From positions 26,075,698-26,139,697 of the forward strand of contig NW_024881321.1 in assembly GCF_018691265.1 (NCBI RefSeq): a stretch of 64,000 nt of DNA, given 5' to 3'. Below are positions 37,825 to 52,700 of the stretch, in pieces. Positions within the stretch are counted from its first letter, which is position 1. Every line of letters begins with the position of its first letter. The translations under genes and the position numbers were made by a program. Under the pieces are notes generated by a model that was not told where the DNA came from, did not search any database, and saw nothing but the letters and a program-made list of their open reading frames with translations. This DNA comes from Tyto alba (Eukaryota > Chordata > Aves > Strigiformes > Tytonidae).

Positions 37825-40034
37825 GTATGTATGAAAGGATACTTGTTTGCCTTTTCCTCTGAAGATTTTCAATTTCACTTTCATTTTGTATTCTCAGTTG
37901 CAATTGTAATTAAAAATAAGATGCTTTTATTTTTCATAGTCAATATGTTATGTTCAAATATAGATGAATCCCAGGAGCAATAACAACATTACACATGAGC
38001 TGCTGTCTTATGCATCCAAATGACTCTATATAGCTTATGGGATATAGAAACCATGTAGGGCAGAAACGAAGTCGTAACATAGGAACAAGCATGCATGATA
38101 TTGATGACACAGCTCATTGTGGTGCTAAAAGAGGAAGTGACAGAAATATACACCAGATGTTCCTTTGCTTTGCAAGGGCACAAATGAATCCCATCTTGCA
38201 GCAATTATTCTGTCACCTAGCTGCACTCCTGAATACAATTGATAAGCAAGACCATACCTTTTAGGTTTCTGAAACACTTTAGGAAACTGCTGTTCAGGTA
38301 AACAATACTATTCCTTCTACTGAGTGAAAAGCATGTCTGATTTCCAAACTCCAGTCAGCTCAGAAGACAGATTTTTTGCTTAGATTTGTGCAGGCATCTG
38401 TATGGTTTTTACTGAATAACTCCTTTTCTTCGCTGTTATGGTAGATTTCTAAAGTTACTGATATTATTATTGCTTTTGCAGTTTTTCACATTATAATTAA
38501 GAAAGACGAACATGAAGAACAAAAGGACAGAATTTTTTTTTTTTTCATCTTGTGGAAAAATGAATAAAATTTTGTCACATTATGGTGCTAAACATGGCAT
38601 AATGCTTTATTAGAAGGGGTTCAGGGAGTATTTTAAGTATTTAAAAGTCCAATGCATTCCCTCAGAAATGAGGGGGAGGAAAGAAAGAATAAGGAAAAAA
38701 TATTACAACCTTTAACTATGAGAAAGCCAAGCATGAAATACTCTACCACTTGATTTCCAAAAATGCAAATATTTGAAGGGTTTTTCTTTGCTTTTTAGAT
38801 TATTTAGCTCAGTAAGATTTGTGAAGCATAATAGTCTCTGTATGCTCCTGTTTACTGAAGTTTCCTGCAACAGCCACTGTCATATGGGTAGAATTTATAA
38901 CCTTTTATGGAACATCAGCATTTGAGTAAAATGTTATTTTAAAAAGCATTCCTAGAGCTGATGCGTGATGTAGTTCCCTTCTATGTTATTTTAGGTATAT
39001 GTAAACAATACAAGCCCTCACACAATTGGTTAGTACAGATGTTCCAAACATTTACTATGTTTTACTGAGAAAATATCTCCAAAAGATTCACTGCAATATT
39101 TCTTCATGAGAAATTTTTCTTCCATGAGAATGTTTTTCTCTGAGAAATATTTTTTCAGTAACCCAATTTTCTGTAACTCATTTCTAAATCAGACTTTGCA
39201 CATTACAGATCTCCAAAAAGACAATGATTTAAATCCCCAAGTTGAATTCCTTAATCAAAGTGATCCTTTAAAAAAAAAAAAATCATCAGAAACCACCTGA
39301 AAAACTGTTTTCCACATGGCCCCAAGGTAATATGTGGTGCCAACAGAGAAAAAAAAAATTATTTGCTTTTTTGCCATACAACCAAAAGCATTTTGGGGCA
39401 CATAGCCTTCAAGAAATAATTAAAAGGAGACCCCTACTCAAAGTAAAGTTTGGTCAGAATTTTAGAGGAATATATGTAGTATGTTTATGGAATAAATTTA
39501 TCTTTCCCCTGAGGAAGCAGTTGGCTTAATTTAAGGTACTCCTTTTTTAAAAATTAGTATGAAAGTCTTGTGTGTATGTGTGTCAACCAGTTTATGAATC
39601 AGCTCACAGCTTTCAACTAATAAATCCTCCGAGTTCCTTTTATCTTAGGCAGTGAAGTTCGTTCCAGCATGTTAAACCTATGTTTTCTAGTTTTAGATAA
39701 AAACATCCAACATCTTTGCCTATTACATACGCAGTATAATCCTATTATATTGAATTATATTATAGATATAATTATAATATCGATATAATAGCATTATATT
39801 GAATATACAAAATCACAGCTATCTGCTTTTATTGCAAGAGGGTGGGGAAAGGCAACTACAAGTAAACAGTATCTCTCTTACTCTGAAAGAATCACTTGTA
39901 GGGTAAGTGAAATAAATTATTTTGACCAAAGCTTTGAAATAGATCAAACTTTTGCAGAATCTGAATTTCAAGCTCATCAGGAATGGAATTATTAGTGCTG
40001 TCACCTTCTGTCTCATTATTAGCACATATCAGTG
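37825..40034. other. AT-rich noncoding DNA
   Basis: It has an AT-repeat-rich patch at about 39750-39805 and A/T runs at 38532 and 39268. Open frames of 60-75 codons lack support. Confidence 0.55.
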
Positions 40035-40540
40035 TGTTCAGGAACTTCCTGTTCATACATGCAGGTCTCCTGGCGTTCTTAGCTCCCTTCTTCATCAGGA
40101 TGCATCACTCCTGAGCTTGAAGGAGGTGATCCGTGAATATCAACAAGCTTTCTTGGTCCCCTCTTCCCTTCAAGGCTTTATCCCATGCTACTCTGCCTAA
40201 CAGATTCCTGAAGAGGTCAAAGTCTGCTCTCTTGAAATCCAGGGTAGCAAGCTTGCTGTGCACCCTCCTCACCTCCTTAAGGGTCTTGAACTCCATTATT
40301 TCATGGTCACTGCAGCTAAGGCTGCCCTTGAGCTTCACGCTCCCCACCGGACCCTCCTGGTTGGTGAGAACAAGGTCCAACATAACACCTCTCCTCGTTG
40401 GCTGCTCTGTCACTTGGAGAAGAAAGTTATCAATACGTTCCAGGAACCTCATAGATAGCTTATGCACTGCAGTGTTGTCCCTCCCACTGATATCAGAGTG
40501 GTTTAAGGCCCTGCCACGAGGGGGACTTCAGGATATTTAG
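40035..40540 (-). mobile_element. CR1 LINE fossil: endonuclease C-terminal region
   Basis: The minus-strand 120-codon open frame (40105-40467) reads through the end of the CR1 ORF2 endonuclease: DNFLLQVTEQPTRRGVMLDL, then VLTNQEGPVGSV, the SDHE motif (CSDHEIMEF), and ATLDFKRADFDLFRNLLGRV. SDH is the catalytic and metal-binding signature at the C-terminus of this endonuclease family. The frame is intact over this fragment, but both ends of ORF2 are missing, so the product cannot function. The 135- and 66-codon plus-strand frames are antisense shadows. Confidence 0.93.
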
Positions 40541-42307
40541 TCATATCAAACTCTGACTAGGCTTTTGGTGGATTCTAAGAGGCACAGATTAACATTAGAG
40601 ACTTCACTAACTTTATTGCTATAATTTTCTTGTTTCCGTGACTAATTCTGAGAAAAAATAAATTGACTTTCCTTATAAATTGAAACTTGTATTCAGCATT
40701 CTGATACTGAATTGATGGCACTCTAGTCTTCTTCAGAGTACTAGTCTGAAAATACAGAAGGGCTAACTATACTACCTAAGTGGCATTTGCTAAAATAAAC
40801 TACAGGCCTACCTTCTACTTCTTGATCAGAAATGGCTTGAGTTTCATACCTTCAGGAATGACTGCAAATTGTGTTTATCTGAGGATTTTCCAGAGGATGG
40901 AGGAGGGAGAAGGAAGGATGTAGGGGTAGGGATTTTGGTAAGAGATTTATGGTTGAGGACTTAATTTTCTTAGCTAAACAAAGTCCTGTATTTATAATTA
41001 ATGTCAATAATGATTCTGGATATTTTAGAAGATAACAGTGCTCTTTGGAAAATTAAAATATGAACAAATTAAACACAAGTCTTTTCTCTGTGCATCTTGA
41101 TTTTTTTTAAAATTTGTGAGTCTACTGGCTTAACACAAATATTTATGTAAGTCTGAAAATTTTGTAATAATTTCCACTCCAGAAAGAACATTTTTCCATA
41201 CTTATTTTGCACAAGGTCTACCTCCTAGATATTTTTATACCTGTAGTTCTTTTGTCTTTTCCAGTTTCTTGTTTACTATGACTGTTTTATACCTCCCACT
41301 ACATTTTTTCAGTCTGCATTTTGCAACATGTAGAGGAAATACAGAAAGTGATATGATGACATTAAACAGTGATAATATCACCTATGTAAGAAGAGATGGT
41401 CAAAACTCAGATCTACTTTAGAGAACAATGTTTTCCTATTTGTGTGTCTGCCTATTGCTGTGGAAATGTTTTTATCTAAGAAAAAAATTAGGGATAGACT
41501 GTATTAAATTTATTTTCATTCTGGGGTTCTTTTGAAAGAGCAGAGATACTCCTAAGAAGAATTAAACAGTTACTGATTTTTATTTTATTAATTAGAGGAA
41601 ATGTTATCATGCATGTTTTCCTTCTCATCCCAGTGCTGTACTGGTTAACTTTAGTTTTTCAAATACTAGATCCTGGTGTGGTTTAATGATGCTGCCTGAA
41701 CAGAGACTGCTTATTCATTTTCAATCCTTTTATGTCCTTTAGGAAACATTATTCTAATAATAATAATATTCTAATTTCTATTATCAATGTTATATCACAT
41801 TTACTATCTATAAACCAGATCTGAATTAGTATTAAGAACCAGCAAACTTTTGGTCACTATTTAAAAAAATTAATTTTGGCCATAGAACGGCTTTGATCAC
41901 TCCTGCAAAGAATAGTGTCTGAGTGTCTTGGCTCTTGCTGTAAGACTGTGAGTAAGAAATATGGAATAAACAACAACTAGATGTATTATTAGAAAGTCAT
42001 ATGTTTTTACCAATGAATTAGGAGAAGCAAAACCACACATTTGGTTTGTGCATAGGGGATTTTAGCCAAAGTAAATGAATCGGAGTTTGAATTCACTTGG
42101 GTTCAAATTCATTTAGGCTCATCATACTGAACAAAAGAAAACCATCAGCCATAAAGGAGCAGTCAGGCATGATATTAACCTGCTGAACTTGTCAAAATAA
42201 TCAGCATGCAGTTATGAAGTTGCATTCAGTACATCACAGCTTTACAGTTATTTCTACCATGTTTGATTTTTACATGCTTTAGGCAAATTGATGTAGGGTG
42301 TTGGGGT

Positions 42308-42344
42308 TCTTTTTTCTTTTTCTTTTCTTTTCTTTTCTTTCTTT
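42308..42344. repeat. (TTTTC)n microsatellite
   Basis: About six TTTTC/TTTC units in an otherwise unique region. Confidence 0.92.
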
Positions 42345-45300
42345 ACTTGTACAATCATGGAAGGCAACCTTTACTCAGCTTTTGTCCACTGAGCTGGTGT
42401 ATTGCTACATGTTTTTAATTTGTCTTGTTTGAATAGTTCCCCTATTTCCTCAAAGGCACACTAACGAACGGAAAGATGCCCTTTTGTTATTTATTGATAG
42501 CTACAGCCAGTAGATAAGGTATTTACAACCAGTTGTTCTGAGCTTTGCATTTGCTTGTCATAAATTCATATTACTCTGCTGAATTTTCCAGCCAACTACA
42601 AGTCTTACATGCGCGTGTGCAACTCAAAATGAACACTTTATTCTATGCAGCTGTATGAAAAATAATTCAGTGTTAGGTCATTTATTACTATTCTTTTTTG
42701 ATCTGAGTGCCCTGTTAAAACCTTAACATTAGAGTTTTCTTTATTATCTTACTGAGAATTTCCTAAGCAGACAACTTTTATTAGTAAGTTACTTCATGAA
42801 TGGCAAATGGCTTCACTGCATTTCCAGACTGTGTATTTTCCTGTCAATACTGTTTACAGCATGTTGTGCTCTGCCTCATCAGAAGAAAGGAGAACAGCTT
42901 ATGTAATATTAATAAGCAACTCATTTATAGATAGGAAGTTGGTAATCTTTGAATATTAATTGGAGTCATTCTAAAGGAACAGTTATAAAACAGACACAGA
43001 AAGAAGACTTCTTCCTCCAAGTGTTGAATAGCACATTATTTTTGGACTATGAATTATTTACATGGAATTACTGCTTAGAGCCAGGAATCTTTTATCTTTC
43101 AGTCCTTGTTTTAAACCCGATCAACAAAATGACATCTAACTTCGCATTTCCCCTAGAGCTTGACAGTCGTGAAAGCACAGCCATTTTTAGGCAGATGTTT
43201 GCAGTTGATAAGATGCATTAAAGCATGGACCATTAGCTGAACTGTTGTGTAAGTCGTCAAAGATTCAGGTTGTTTAACAGATTGATATCTATGCAGAAAA
43301 CAAAAGACAAAGGTCTGTGGAATGCTGCAGTAGCTCTTATTAATAGTCTTTGAGATCAACAAGAAGTGCTACATCGGGCAAAGTATGAACAGAATGAAAA
43401 TGGGACATGTTTCAAAACAAGCTTTAAATTGAATGAAATAATAGATCATTTATTAAAGTTATATATCCCCTCAATACAACTCCCAAATATGCTGAAGCAG
43501 ATTTTTTTTCTGCCTAGTCTCATCTAGTGCTGTCATATTTAAATGAATTAAAGTGTAACTTAAACTTTTCAGAGAAACCCATCCTAAAACTATCATTTGA
43601 TGCTTATATGTGTGTGCTGCATGCAGTTTACAACTACACAGGAAGAATTTAATGATGCCCCAAAAAAGTCTGACCTAAAGATAAATATTACAAATGAAAA
43701 GCTGAATAGTAATAACCAAATAACTGAATGGAGGAGGATAAAAAAAGGGAACAGAGGGTCTGGAAAAGCATGAAAGAAGAATAGAAGTAAAAAAGACTCA
43801 CTGGAAAGTAGATAAAAAGTGTGGCAAGACTCAATAGATCTGATAAAAAAGGGAAATATGAGATAAATGCTATTAAATATTTAATGGGGCAACACAGACA
43901 AGAAGAAAACACTGCAAAAAAATGGAAGACAATATATGTCCCAAAAATAAATAAATAAAGAAAGGGATGGGGTTGAAAAGATAAACTGTACAAGCAAGGC
44001 AGGGAAAACAAGAAAGGAATAGTTAATGTGTGTGCACATGCCTACAAAAATCAGAAATTTCCTAGTATAATGCAGACTGTGCATATATATCTGTACATGT
44101 CATTTCATGACATCAACTATGATGATATAAGTTTTTCATGTCCTCATGCAGTTGGCTGATAGAGCTCAAAGATAAATTTGTTCTGCCAAATGTTTTGGCA
44201 GATCAAGTTATTTTCCCATCCTGCCATTTTTATATTAGCAATCTTCAAGTATAGTTCCAAGTTGATATATGTATATAAATAAATATTTTCAAGAAGAACC
44301 TAGCTTTATAAAGAATGGAACTGGTTAGCTTTTTAAAAAAAAATAAATAAAACAAAATTTGGACAGGAGATCAAATGGAAATTAGTTCTTTGTGATTGTG
44401 GATTAGTGAGGTAATTATTGTAGTCATGCTCAGCTCAGCAATATGAACGCAAAGTTTCTGGTTTATTCCTCTAGGCTTTGGGTTGGAGTCTGTACCTGGT
44501 AAATAATATATGTTAGCTCTGGACTTATTATTGTCTTATCTTTTAATACTGCATAGTTTTCCTTCCTTGTCTTTTTCTGCTAGAATCCATTATTGTAGAT
44601 AAGGGGATAGATGTATTACATTGGTTAAACATTCATTAATGCTGGCAACATTCATTAAATACACTTTGAATTTTACTGCTACTTTCAGCAGTAGAATGGG
44701 ACCCCTTATACTATTGCTATGAAGACTTTGTTTATTGTAATAGAAAAATAATTTTGAAAAGACATATACTTAGCAAGTTGCTTTGCTCTAACTTAAAGGC
44801 AAAAGAAAATAATTCTACAGTGTAAACATTAGAAGAAAGGCCAGGGCAGATACAGGGATGGGAACAAAGTTTAGCTCAGGGTTGCAGAACACTGTTATTT
44901 CCTTTCCTTTTTTTTCCCCTGTCTTTTAAAATCTGGACTATTCCCACTGATGCAAATGTGTAAGTTTCACCCAAGCTTATGTTCCTCTCCTCTCCACATT
45001 AGTTTTTTTTTTCCATATGTGCTATGCTAAAGTTCCTTCAGTCTGCCTCTAGCTGCTTTGACTGCCTCAATATATTTTGTGAGGGAATTCTTCTTTAGTT
45101 AAAAATGATACTCAGGTTTTATACCATTCACATTGTTCCAGTCCATAAAAGTTTATTGGCCACACAATCTATTTAAAGACATCTGCTGTGTTAGCTGATT
45201 TTCTCCTAGCTCCCAGATTTCTCTGGAAAAGGTTTTCACTAATGTCAAAGGCAAAACTCCTATTAACCTCAGTCATAGAACACTCCACTCTAAATAATTG

Positions 45301-48300
45301 TGTTAATGAGTAATTAAATGGTTGGGGAAAGTTTCCTATACATTTTTAAATTGTATAGGAAATTTAAAAAGTAATTTGCTAACTCAAATAACTTTCAAAC
45401 AAATCGTCATGCTAGACAGCTAATTTCTATAACAAGAATCTTTAGGAAGTGCACAGGGGAACTTTCTGTCTAAAACATCATTCTTCTGGAAAATTTCAAA
45501 AGAAAATTAAATAACAGCAAAATCAGATGTAGAGTAATGTAGTTGTGAAAGCAATTCATAAAAACTGCCTTAGAGCAGATAATATGAAGCCTAAGTGTCA
45601 ACATTCATTTTATTTGTATTTTAAAAAGCCAAACAAAAAGCCAAACCAAACAAAAAACCTCAAACCTTACACAAATTTTAGTATTATTTTCCTACAGACT
45701 TCAAGATCAGTGACTGAACATTTCATTGTGTAACTGACAAGGGCTGTACACTAGAGGCTATATATTAGGAATTAATTGTCACTTTGCAAGCAAATGAGAT
45801 AAGAGTCAGGCTTGCACAAAATTTACACTGTCTTAAAAAAATAAATGATTCCTTGGAAAGCATAAATGAACTGATAATCAGGCAGCTAGACATTAGTGTG
45901 AAGAAATAAGCTCCTTGAAACATCTCTGTACACTCAAAGAGAATTTTAATAAGATATTACACGCTTCAGTAACAGAAAATCAACCACCAAGAGAATGGAA
46001 TCTGCCAGAGTGATCATCTTACTCCTAACCATGTCTAGAGAAAACCTGTGGGGATTCCTCACAACTTTTCTTGTTCCATCCTTAAATACATAATTGAAAA
46101 GAGAGTAAGCTGCTTAGCTATACCAGAGCAAGACTACTATTTTCAAGTTTCAATTCATTGGAGTTTTTATTACTCTGGCATAAAGTTATAAGCATTGCTA
46201 ATAATAGATATGTCAGAAGAAAAGTAGAAATGTGACAGTAGATAAAAGAAAACTTTATTTAGTGTTTGCAATGTCATCACATAAAGCAGCTTAGAAATCA
46301 GTATGATTCCATGTTCCTCCTGGAACAATTATGGACCAGATTCAACCTCACTAAGGCTGACTGTAAACCTTTTCCCTAATTTGATAGAAGCTGTAAGGCT
46401 TTCTATACAGTGAGTTGACTGAAGCAATAGCAGTCTTTCCCTCAAGACCACACTTCATCTCCCAGAATAAAGGCATATGCTGACGCTCACGGAAGAAAAT
46501 GTTCTTTGACTGTTTTTTTGGTGGAGATGAATATTTCCCAGAAAAGAAAAGGAGGACTGAAGGAAAGGAAAGAAAAGGTAATAAGACTGAAATACATAGA
46601 AAGCTAAGGTAGAAAGATTTTGGACCAAGTGTTGCCTGAAAGAGATTTGACACTAAATATAGAAAGTGTCTCCTTTAAATTCTCTTGTATCTAGGGAAAG
46701 AGCAATATGTATATTCTTTGTAAATAAACAGGTTTGCTTAGGGACTGTTTGACCCCACACAGCCCCAAAGTTTGGGTAACCAAGTAGGTCAAACAGGCCA
46801 GTACTGGTAACAAAGGTAGGATTTGGTTTCCATGGAGACAGTGCATGAGCTTGTACATTGATGAACCAAAATGAAAGAGGAAATGGAGGATGGAGAGTTC
46901 AAGTGTGTCCCAGAAAATGTAAAATAAGACTTAAAGTTAGATGAAGGCCTCACAAAAGGAAATAAAACAAGGTCTGGATATTTTCCAAGAAGGTGGCTCC
47001 AAACAAACTTGTTCTTCACACAATTTAAAAGGTCATTTCCCCCATCTCTTCTGCTATATCTTTCTCCAGAAGTTGTCCAAATTAAACCAGAGTTGCCAGA
47101 AAAAAGTACATGCCAGATACTCCCAGTTAATGGCCTGCTATATTTATTTAAAGTAAAATCAGTGGCACAGGAAATGAATGTGCCAGGATGTGAATTTGAA
47201 TGTCTCAGCAAAGGTAATCTCTTGCACAAGAACAGATGAAGCCTGGGGGAGAAGTTATTCCAATCAGTCAAATGAAAGCTTGCCAGGGAGCATTCTAGTA
47301 GGTAATTTACAGTAAGAGATTAAATCTTTGTTGAGGCAGTAGTTATAAAATTCTAGTCACTTAAGGACACTCTACCTGCAATGATGTCAAGGAAGAAACT
47401 AGACTATCTGTAGCAGTCATTTACAGAGCTGAGAAATCAGTGAGACAAGAAATCTTAGAGTCAATGATCAACACAGAAATCAGTTTCAGGATGAGAAATT
47501 GAGTTAGAACCAATATATAGGTAAGATGTACTGTTTACAGCAATTTGTTATCCTTGTAGTCTCAAAAAGAAGAGCTTGGCTAAATCCTGCAACTATCGAC
47601 AAAAAAAAAAAAAAAAAAAACATAAATTGTTTGAAGTAAGTTATATTGATAAAGATCAAAACTGTTAAAATGAGGGGTTTGTGTTCCATGATGCAAGTTT
47701 TTAGTGTTGGACCTTACCCTGAGAAAACAGACTGAGCTGTCTTGTCCATATACTGGTTCTTGATATAAGATCTGGAGGTAACCATCAATCTAAGTTGCCT
47801 AACCCACTGATGACTGGTAGAAAAAAAGGCAGGAAACAAGAATCCTGAATCAGGAGACCTTAATTTCTCATATAAGCTGATAATAGTGGGGACTTACTAG
47901 CTATAGACAGGTAACTCAATTTGGATATGCAATTTAAAGTAAGCATAAAAATAGCAAGAGGGCTGTAAACTTTTTGTTGCACACTGAACCATCAAGGAAG
48001 CAGTGATGAGTGAAGAGGATGGAAACTAGTGCCTGAGAATGTAATAGATAGAGCTGTAAATCCAATATAGAAGAGGGAGATTCAGAAGACACATTGTGAT
48101 AAGGAAAAGCAATGCATTTAACTTGTGAAATAAAAGAAGTAGGCGTTAATCCAAATATTTAGATAAACAATTCAATGAACTGAAAATTCAGCAATACAGT
48201 TGATATTTTAAAGACAATTCCACAAGGAACACGATCATTGCAAGTACGAGTTCTGCTCAGTTAGCAGAACTTAATGACAGTTTCTTTCATACTGTAAAAA

Positions 48301-49682
48301 ACGCCCCCAAACCAAAACATAAACAAAAAAAATGGAGAAGGGAAGCCAACGAGGCAACCTTAGTGCTTGCAGAATAGTTGTCAGAGCTCTTCTTTTGATC
48401 AAAAAGGTTAAGGAGCAATAAAGGCAATTTTGCTTTTGAATATCTAAAATATTGCTGGCACTGGTTCAAATATATGTCATTTGAATAGCTATACTTCAAA
48501 AATAAGGGATTAAGGCATCACAAACTGTCACCCATTTCCATTCAACATAAAGCATGACCAAAGAAGTTTTCTTTATCCCAAAAATGAAAAAACACTTTTC
48601 ATGTTAGAACTTTAACTTTTCTATAAAGAATCTGGATAGTTGAAACAGCTGTAGAAAAAGTAAAAATTGCCCCTGATTTTTGGCTAATGATTTGAAGCGA
48701 ATAAGTGCTTAGCAAAAAGCAAGTACATTCTAATAAAGGAGAAGGTAGAATTTTCACAAGTCATTCATATTGTCTGTAACCAACAGTGGGATTCACCTCC
48801 AGATTCAGATATTACAAAAGTGGGTATCTACACTGCAGGTTTCTACATATGCCCACATATATTCAGAGAAATAGCTTTGTCAGCTACAATGGGCAGGATT
48901 GAGTTACCTGAAAATACATATCTAGTGATGTTTCAAATGCCCTCTTCAAGTGGTATCTGCATGGAGCTCAGACACCTTGCAAATGCAGAACCTGGAGCTG
49001 ATTCTTGTCTTTCTGTAGGGACAGCGGGAGTCTGGATAACCTATTGCACCTAAGAGGGCAGTAGACACTTAAGTTCAGGCTTTGACTTGAGGGTGAGTTG
49101 TGAACTATGTCCCTAGAGTTCAATTCATTTTATTGCATATAGGTGTCTTGTGCCATCTGAAATGCTTGGCCCCTAGCTACCACACAAGTTCATGGGTAGG
49201 TCACACATCCCACAGCATGTCTGCCAGACCTAGGTAGATGTTTTGGATATCCTAGGGCATCCTTGGATATCCTAAGGCATCTAAAAACTCAGATGATTTT
49301 TCAGTAACTTCCATTGTAACTGTGTACAGCACACAAATTAACAGTAAATAAATAACCACATACATTATTATTGCTTTTCTTTTCTGAGAAGCTAAGGTAA
49401 ACATGGCTTTTATGCTAATCTATTTCTTCCAACATATTCTTAAACATATTCTTAATTCTATTCAGTAACTCTGAGCTTCGATACTTAATCTAAATACACA
49501 CCCAGCAACCTTTTAGAATTAATAATACAATATATAGGTCATTTTCTTGGTATTAGAAAGATATCTCTTTAAATTAAAAAAAAAAAAAATGAGTTTCCAA
49601 GTCCTTTGTAGACTCTACTTCTGCTTTTATATGATCAAGTACTGAATTAGAAAAAACATGCAACTCTAATTGTTAATGCAAT

Positions 49683-49730
49683 TTATAGATAAATTTATAA
49701 ATATAGATGAATTTATAAATATAGATAAAT
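49683..49730. repeat. Short AT-rich tandem repeat
   Basis: TATAGATAAATTTATAAA-type unit repeated about 2.2 times with one base change. Confidence 0.7.
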
Positions 49731-52700
49731 TTCATTAAAAAGTATATTTTTGGAGCCAAAGTCAAAATACTTCAATTATTAATTTTAATTCAGTTTTGTA
49801 GCTGAAAGTGAGGCACAGAGATAGCAATTAAAATACTCAAGTATACATAACCAAAAATAAAATTGACTAGTTAGTCTGTTTTCATTGTCATAAATAAATC
49901 ATAAATTGCATTAATACTGAAAAAAATGAGTAAGGTTTCTGAAATTAAGTTTTAATAATCTAAAGTGCTTATTATACTGCTTAATTTTTATATTAGATTT
50001 TCTGAAATCTAATAATGAGGGGTTTTTTTAATTAATGTTTGGGGAAATAGATATAAAAAAACCTGGTTTGCTGTTTTTAAATAAATACTTAAGGCATGCC
50101 TAAAGCTTAGATGTTTAAAGTTATAAAATTTACAATTGAAGGCTGCCTTTTTAAATCCTCTAAATAAAAATTTGCTGTTGTGTTTATACTTGTCACAGAA
50201 GAATTTTGTTCTTAACTTACCCAATCTTCCCAGCTGTAAATGATTAATGGCTACTTCATGTAGTGTGTGCAATATAATTCCCAAATATAAATAGCTAAAA
50301 ATCCACCTCTGTATGTTCCAAATCATGCTTCAGATAATTAGAGTAAAGCTAGTAGAAATGACTGATTTATTTAATGAAATAAAAATACATAATTTTTGTC
50401 ATGACTTTAAGTCAGTCTTGTCTATGGTTATGACTACTTAATTATCTATAGTGAATATTTCTGCATCCTAAATACATTATTAATGTGCTAAAAGAATGTT
50501 CAGACTAAGCGTGAACAGTATCACTGCCCTTGCTTTCTAAGTCTATGACTAAATAGCGGTAGTTAGACAGTGTCTCAGTTTCATACAATAGAGTATGTTT
50601 TGGGACTGTAACCTGAATATAAGTTTTTCTCCTCGCCTCCCAAACCATGATTTGCTAACAGTGCTTGATAACGGAAGAGCTTCATTGTGTCCCCAAATCT
50701 TTTGATCTAGATGATGGGGAGGGGAGAGGAGAAGTGTGAGGGGAAATCAGGCTATGCCATGTAACTCACGTCCTTTGCAATTCAGATACTCAAAGAAGCG
50801 TCAGTTCTGGTGCTCACATACAGACTTCCAAAATGACTTAGCACATCTCAGACACCTGCATATGGCTGGCAGACACAACATGGGACCTACAGGTGTTGTG
50901 CAGAATGAGCAGCTGGAGGCCATTCAGGATAGACTTTGCTGTCTCAGATGACACTAAATCAATACCTGTGGTCAAGAGATCTGAGCCCCTTGTCAGCACA
51001 CCAATAGTGTCTAGGGAACAAGCTGATCAAATGTCAGTGTCTGGTTTTACAGTGACACAAATAGCTCTGTAGACTCTATTGACTGTATTTACTGGATCTT
51101 CACTGACTGTAATGATAGTTTATATTCCTAACTTAGAGATAAACACATGCCTGTGACACGTGCATTTTTAGCTAGATCTGAATTCTTGCGTAAGTCAATT
51201 TCCTGATATGCTTGATGGAGTTAGGAAGAATACAGCTCTAGCCAGGGAAGGTATTAGCTTCTCATGTCAGTCTCCAACTTTTGCTCCATGCTATAACACA
51301 AACAGGGCTTATTTTTAAACTAGAGTTTTAAGAATTCTCAGTGGCACCTGAAATCTTTTAGATTAAGTTGACCATCTTGAAAAGTTCTCATTTCTGAACT
51401 GGAAATGTGAATGGTTCTGTGACAAGGAACTGCAAGACACGGGTAAAGAGCCCCTTTCAAATCCTCTTTCCTCTCCCTTTGCCCAGGAAACAAACAGAAA
51501 ATTGTTGTATATTAGTTTGCAGCTAAGGTTTTTTGTTTTGGTTTGGGTTTTTTTTTGGTTGGTTGGTTGGTTTTTTAGATGATGTAGTAGCCTTAACAAT
51601 AATACATACAACCACCACCCCCAAACAGAACTGAAGCATTAAATTAATCTTAAGAAGCTGCAAAAATGTGAGTTACTAGACTAGAAGCCTTAAAACACAT
51701 GTCCTTATGTATTACTGCTCCAAGTAATCTGTGAGTGAAAATGAATTGCAGTCTTTTCACTAGCTAAAGTTGTTTTATTTGTTGCTAGTAAGAAGAAAAC
51801 TCCCAAACCATGCCCTGATGTGTCTTGGTTTCAGTAATAATAAAGAAACAATTCATTTAAGCCAATGTCTAGCTTTTATGCTGCATAATTACTGCAAAAA
51901 AATATAGATATGCATATATTCTCAGAAAGTAGGCCATACCCACAAAACAGGTGACTACACCTTTGCAAGTGGTACCCCTGGAAAATGTTTAGTGGTCTTA
52001 GATTACAATAAGTGCAGGCAGGTTTTATGTGATCCTTGAAAGAATAAACAAAATTGTGTACAGTAGAGACAGGAAACTATTTTTTATTTAAACGTGTCAT
52101 TAAGAAGACCAATACTACAATGCAGAGCTGAAGTCAACGTTTGAAAGGGGTGTGGAAAGGTACAGAAGAATACAGAGAAAGTTGTTATGTTTACAAAAGA
52201 TAATCCTCAGTTAGAACCTGTTATTTAAATACTTTGAGTCTGTTATTTAAATCAAGTGAATTTGAGGATGACTTGGGAATTCTTTTCCTGGTTTATAATA
52301 ATTTTCAGAAGGAAAATCTGGAAGTTGAGCTTTAGTCTGGGATTTATGAAAAGTAATGATGAGAGAAAGGAGCCAGACTTGTTTGAGGGAAAAATAATGT
52401 TTACTAGTAAAGGTAGTTGACCAATGCAATAAAGTGGGGATTAATTCTTCATACTATGAGAACAGGAAGTCATGAGTAAATGCCTTTATGCACTGTATAC
52501 TTGAGTCACACCAAAGTTAGTGGGGTTATTCCAAGCTGAAGTGGATCAATGTTAAAAGCCTGGTTAAATAAAATTTTTAACTACAAACCTATGCATTATG
52601 ATGTTATAACTACTGGCTGCCAAAACTGCAGAAATAGCAATGTAAAATAACTTCTCCAAAGAGATATGCTCTATCGTGTTTTACTGGAGTTTCTTTTCCT

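Noticed and set aside
40133..40540. 135-codon plus-strand open frame
   Set aside because: Antisense of the CR1 endonuclease fragment on the minus strand.
44475..44498. 24-bp phase-0 microexon
   Set aside because: Acceptor and GTAAAT donor exist, yet such pairs are expected by chance in 64 kb of AT-rich DNA.
46789..47271. 160-codon minus-strand open frame
   Set aside because: No recognised domain, no splice sites needed or seen, overlapping open frames on the other strand, and composition as expected by chance.
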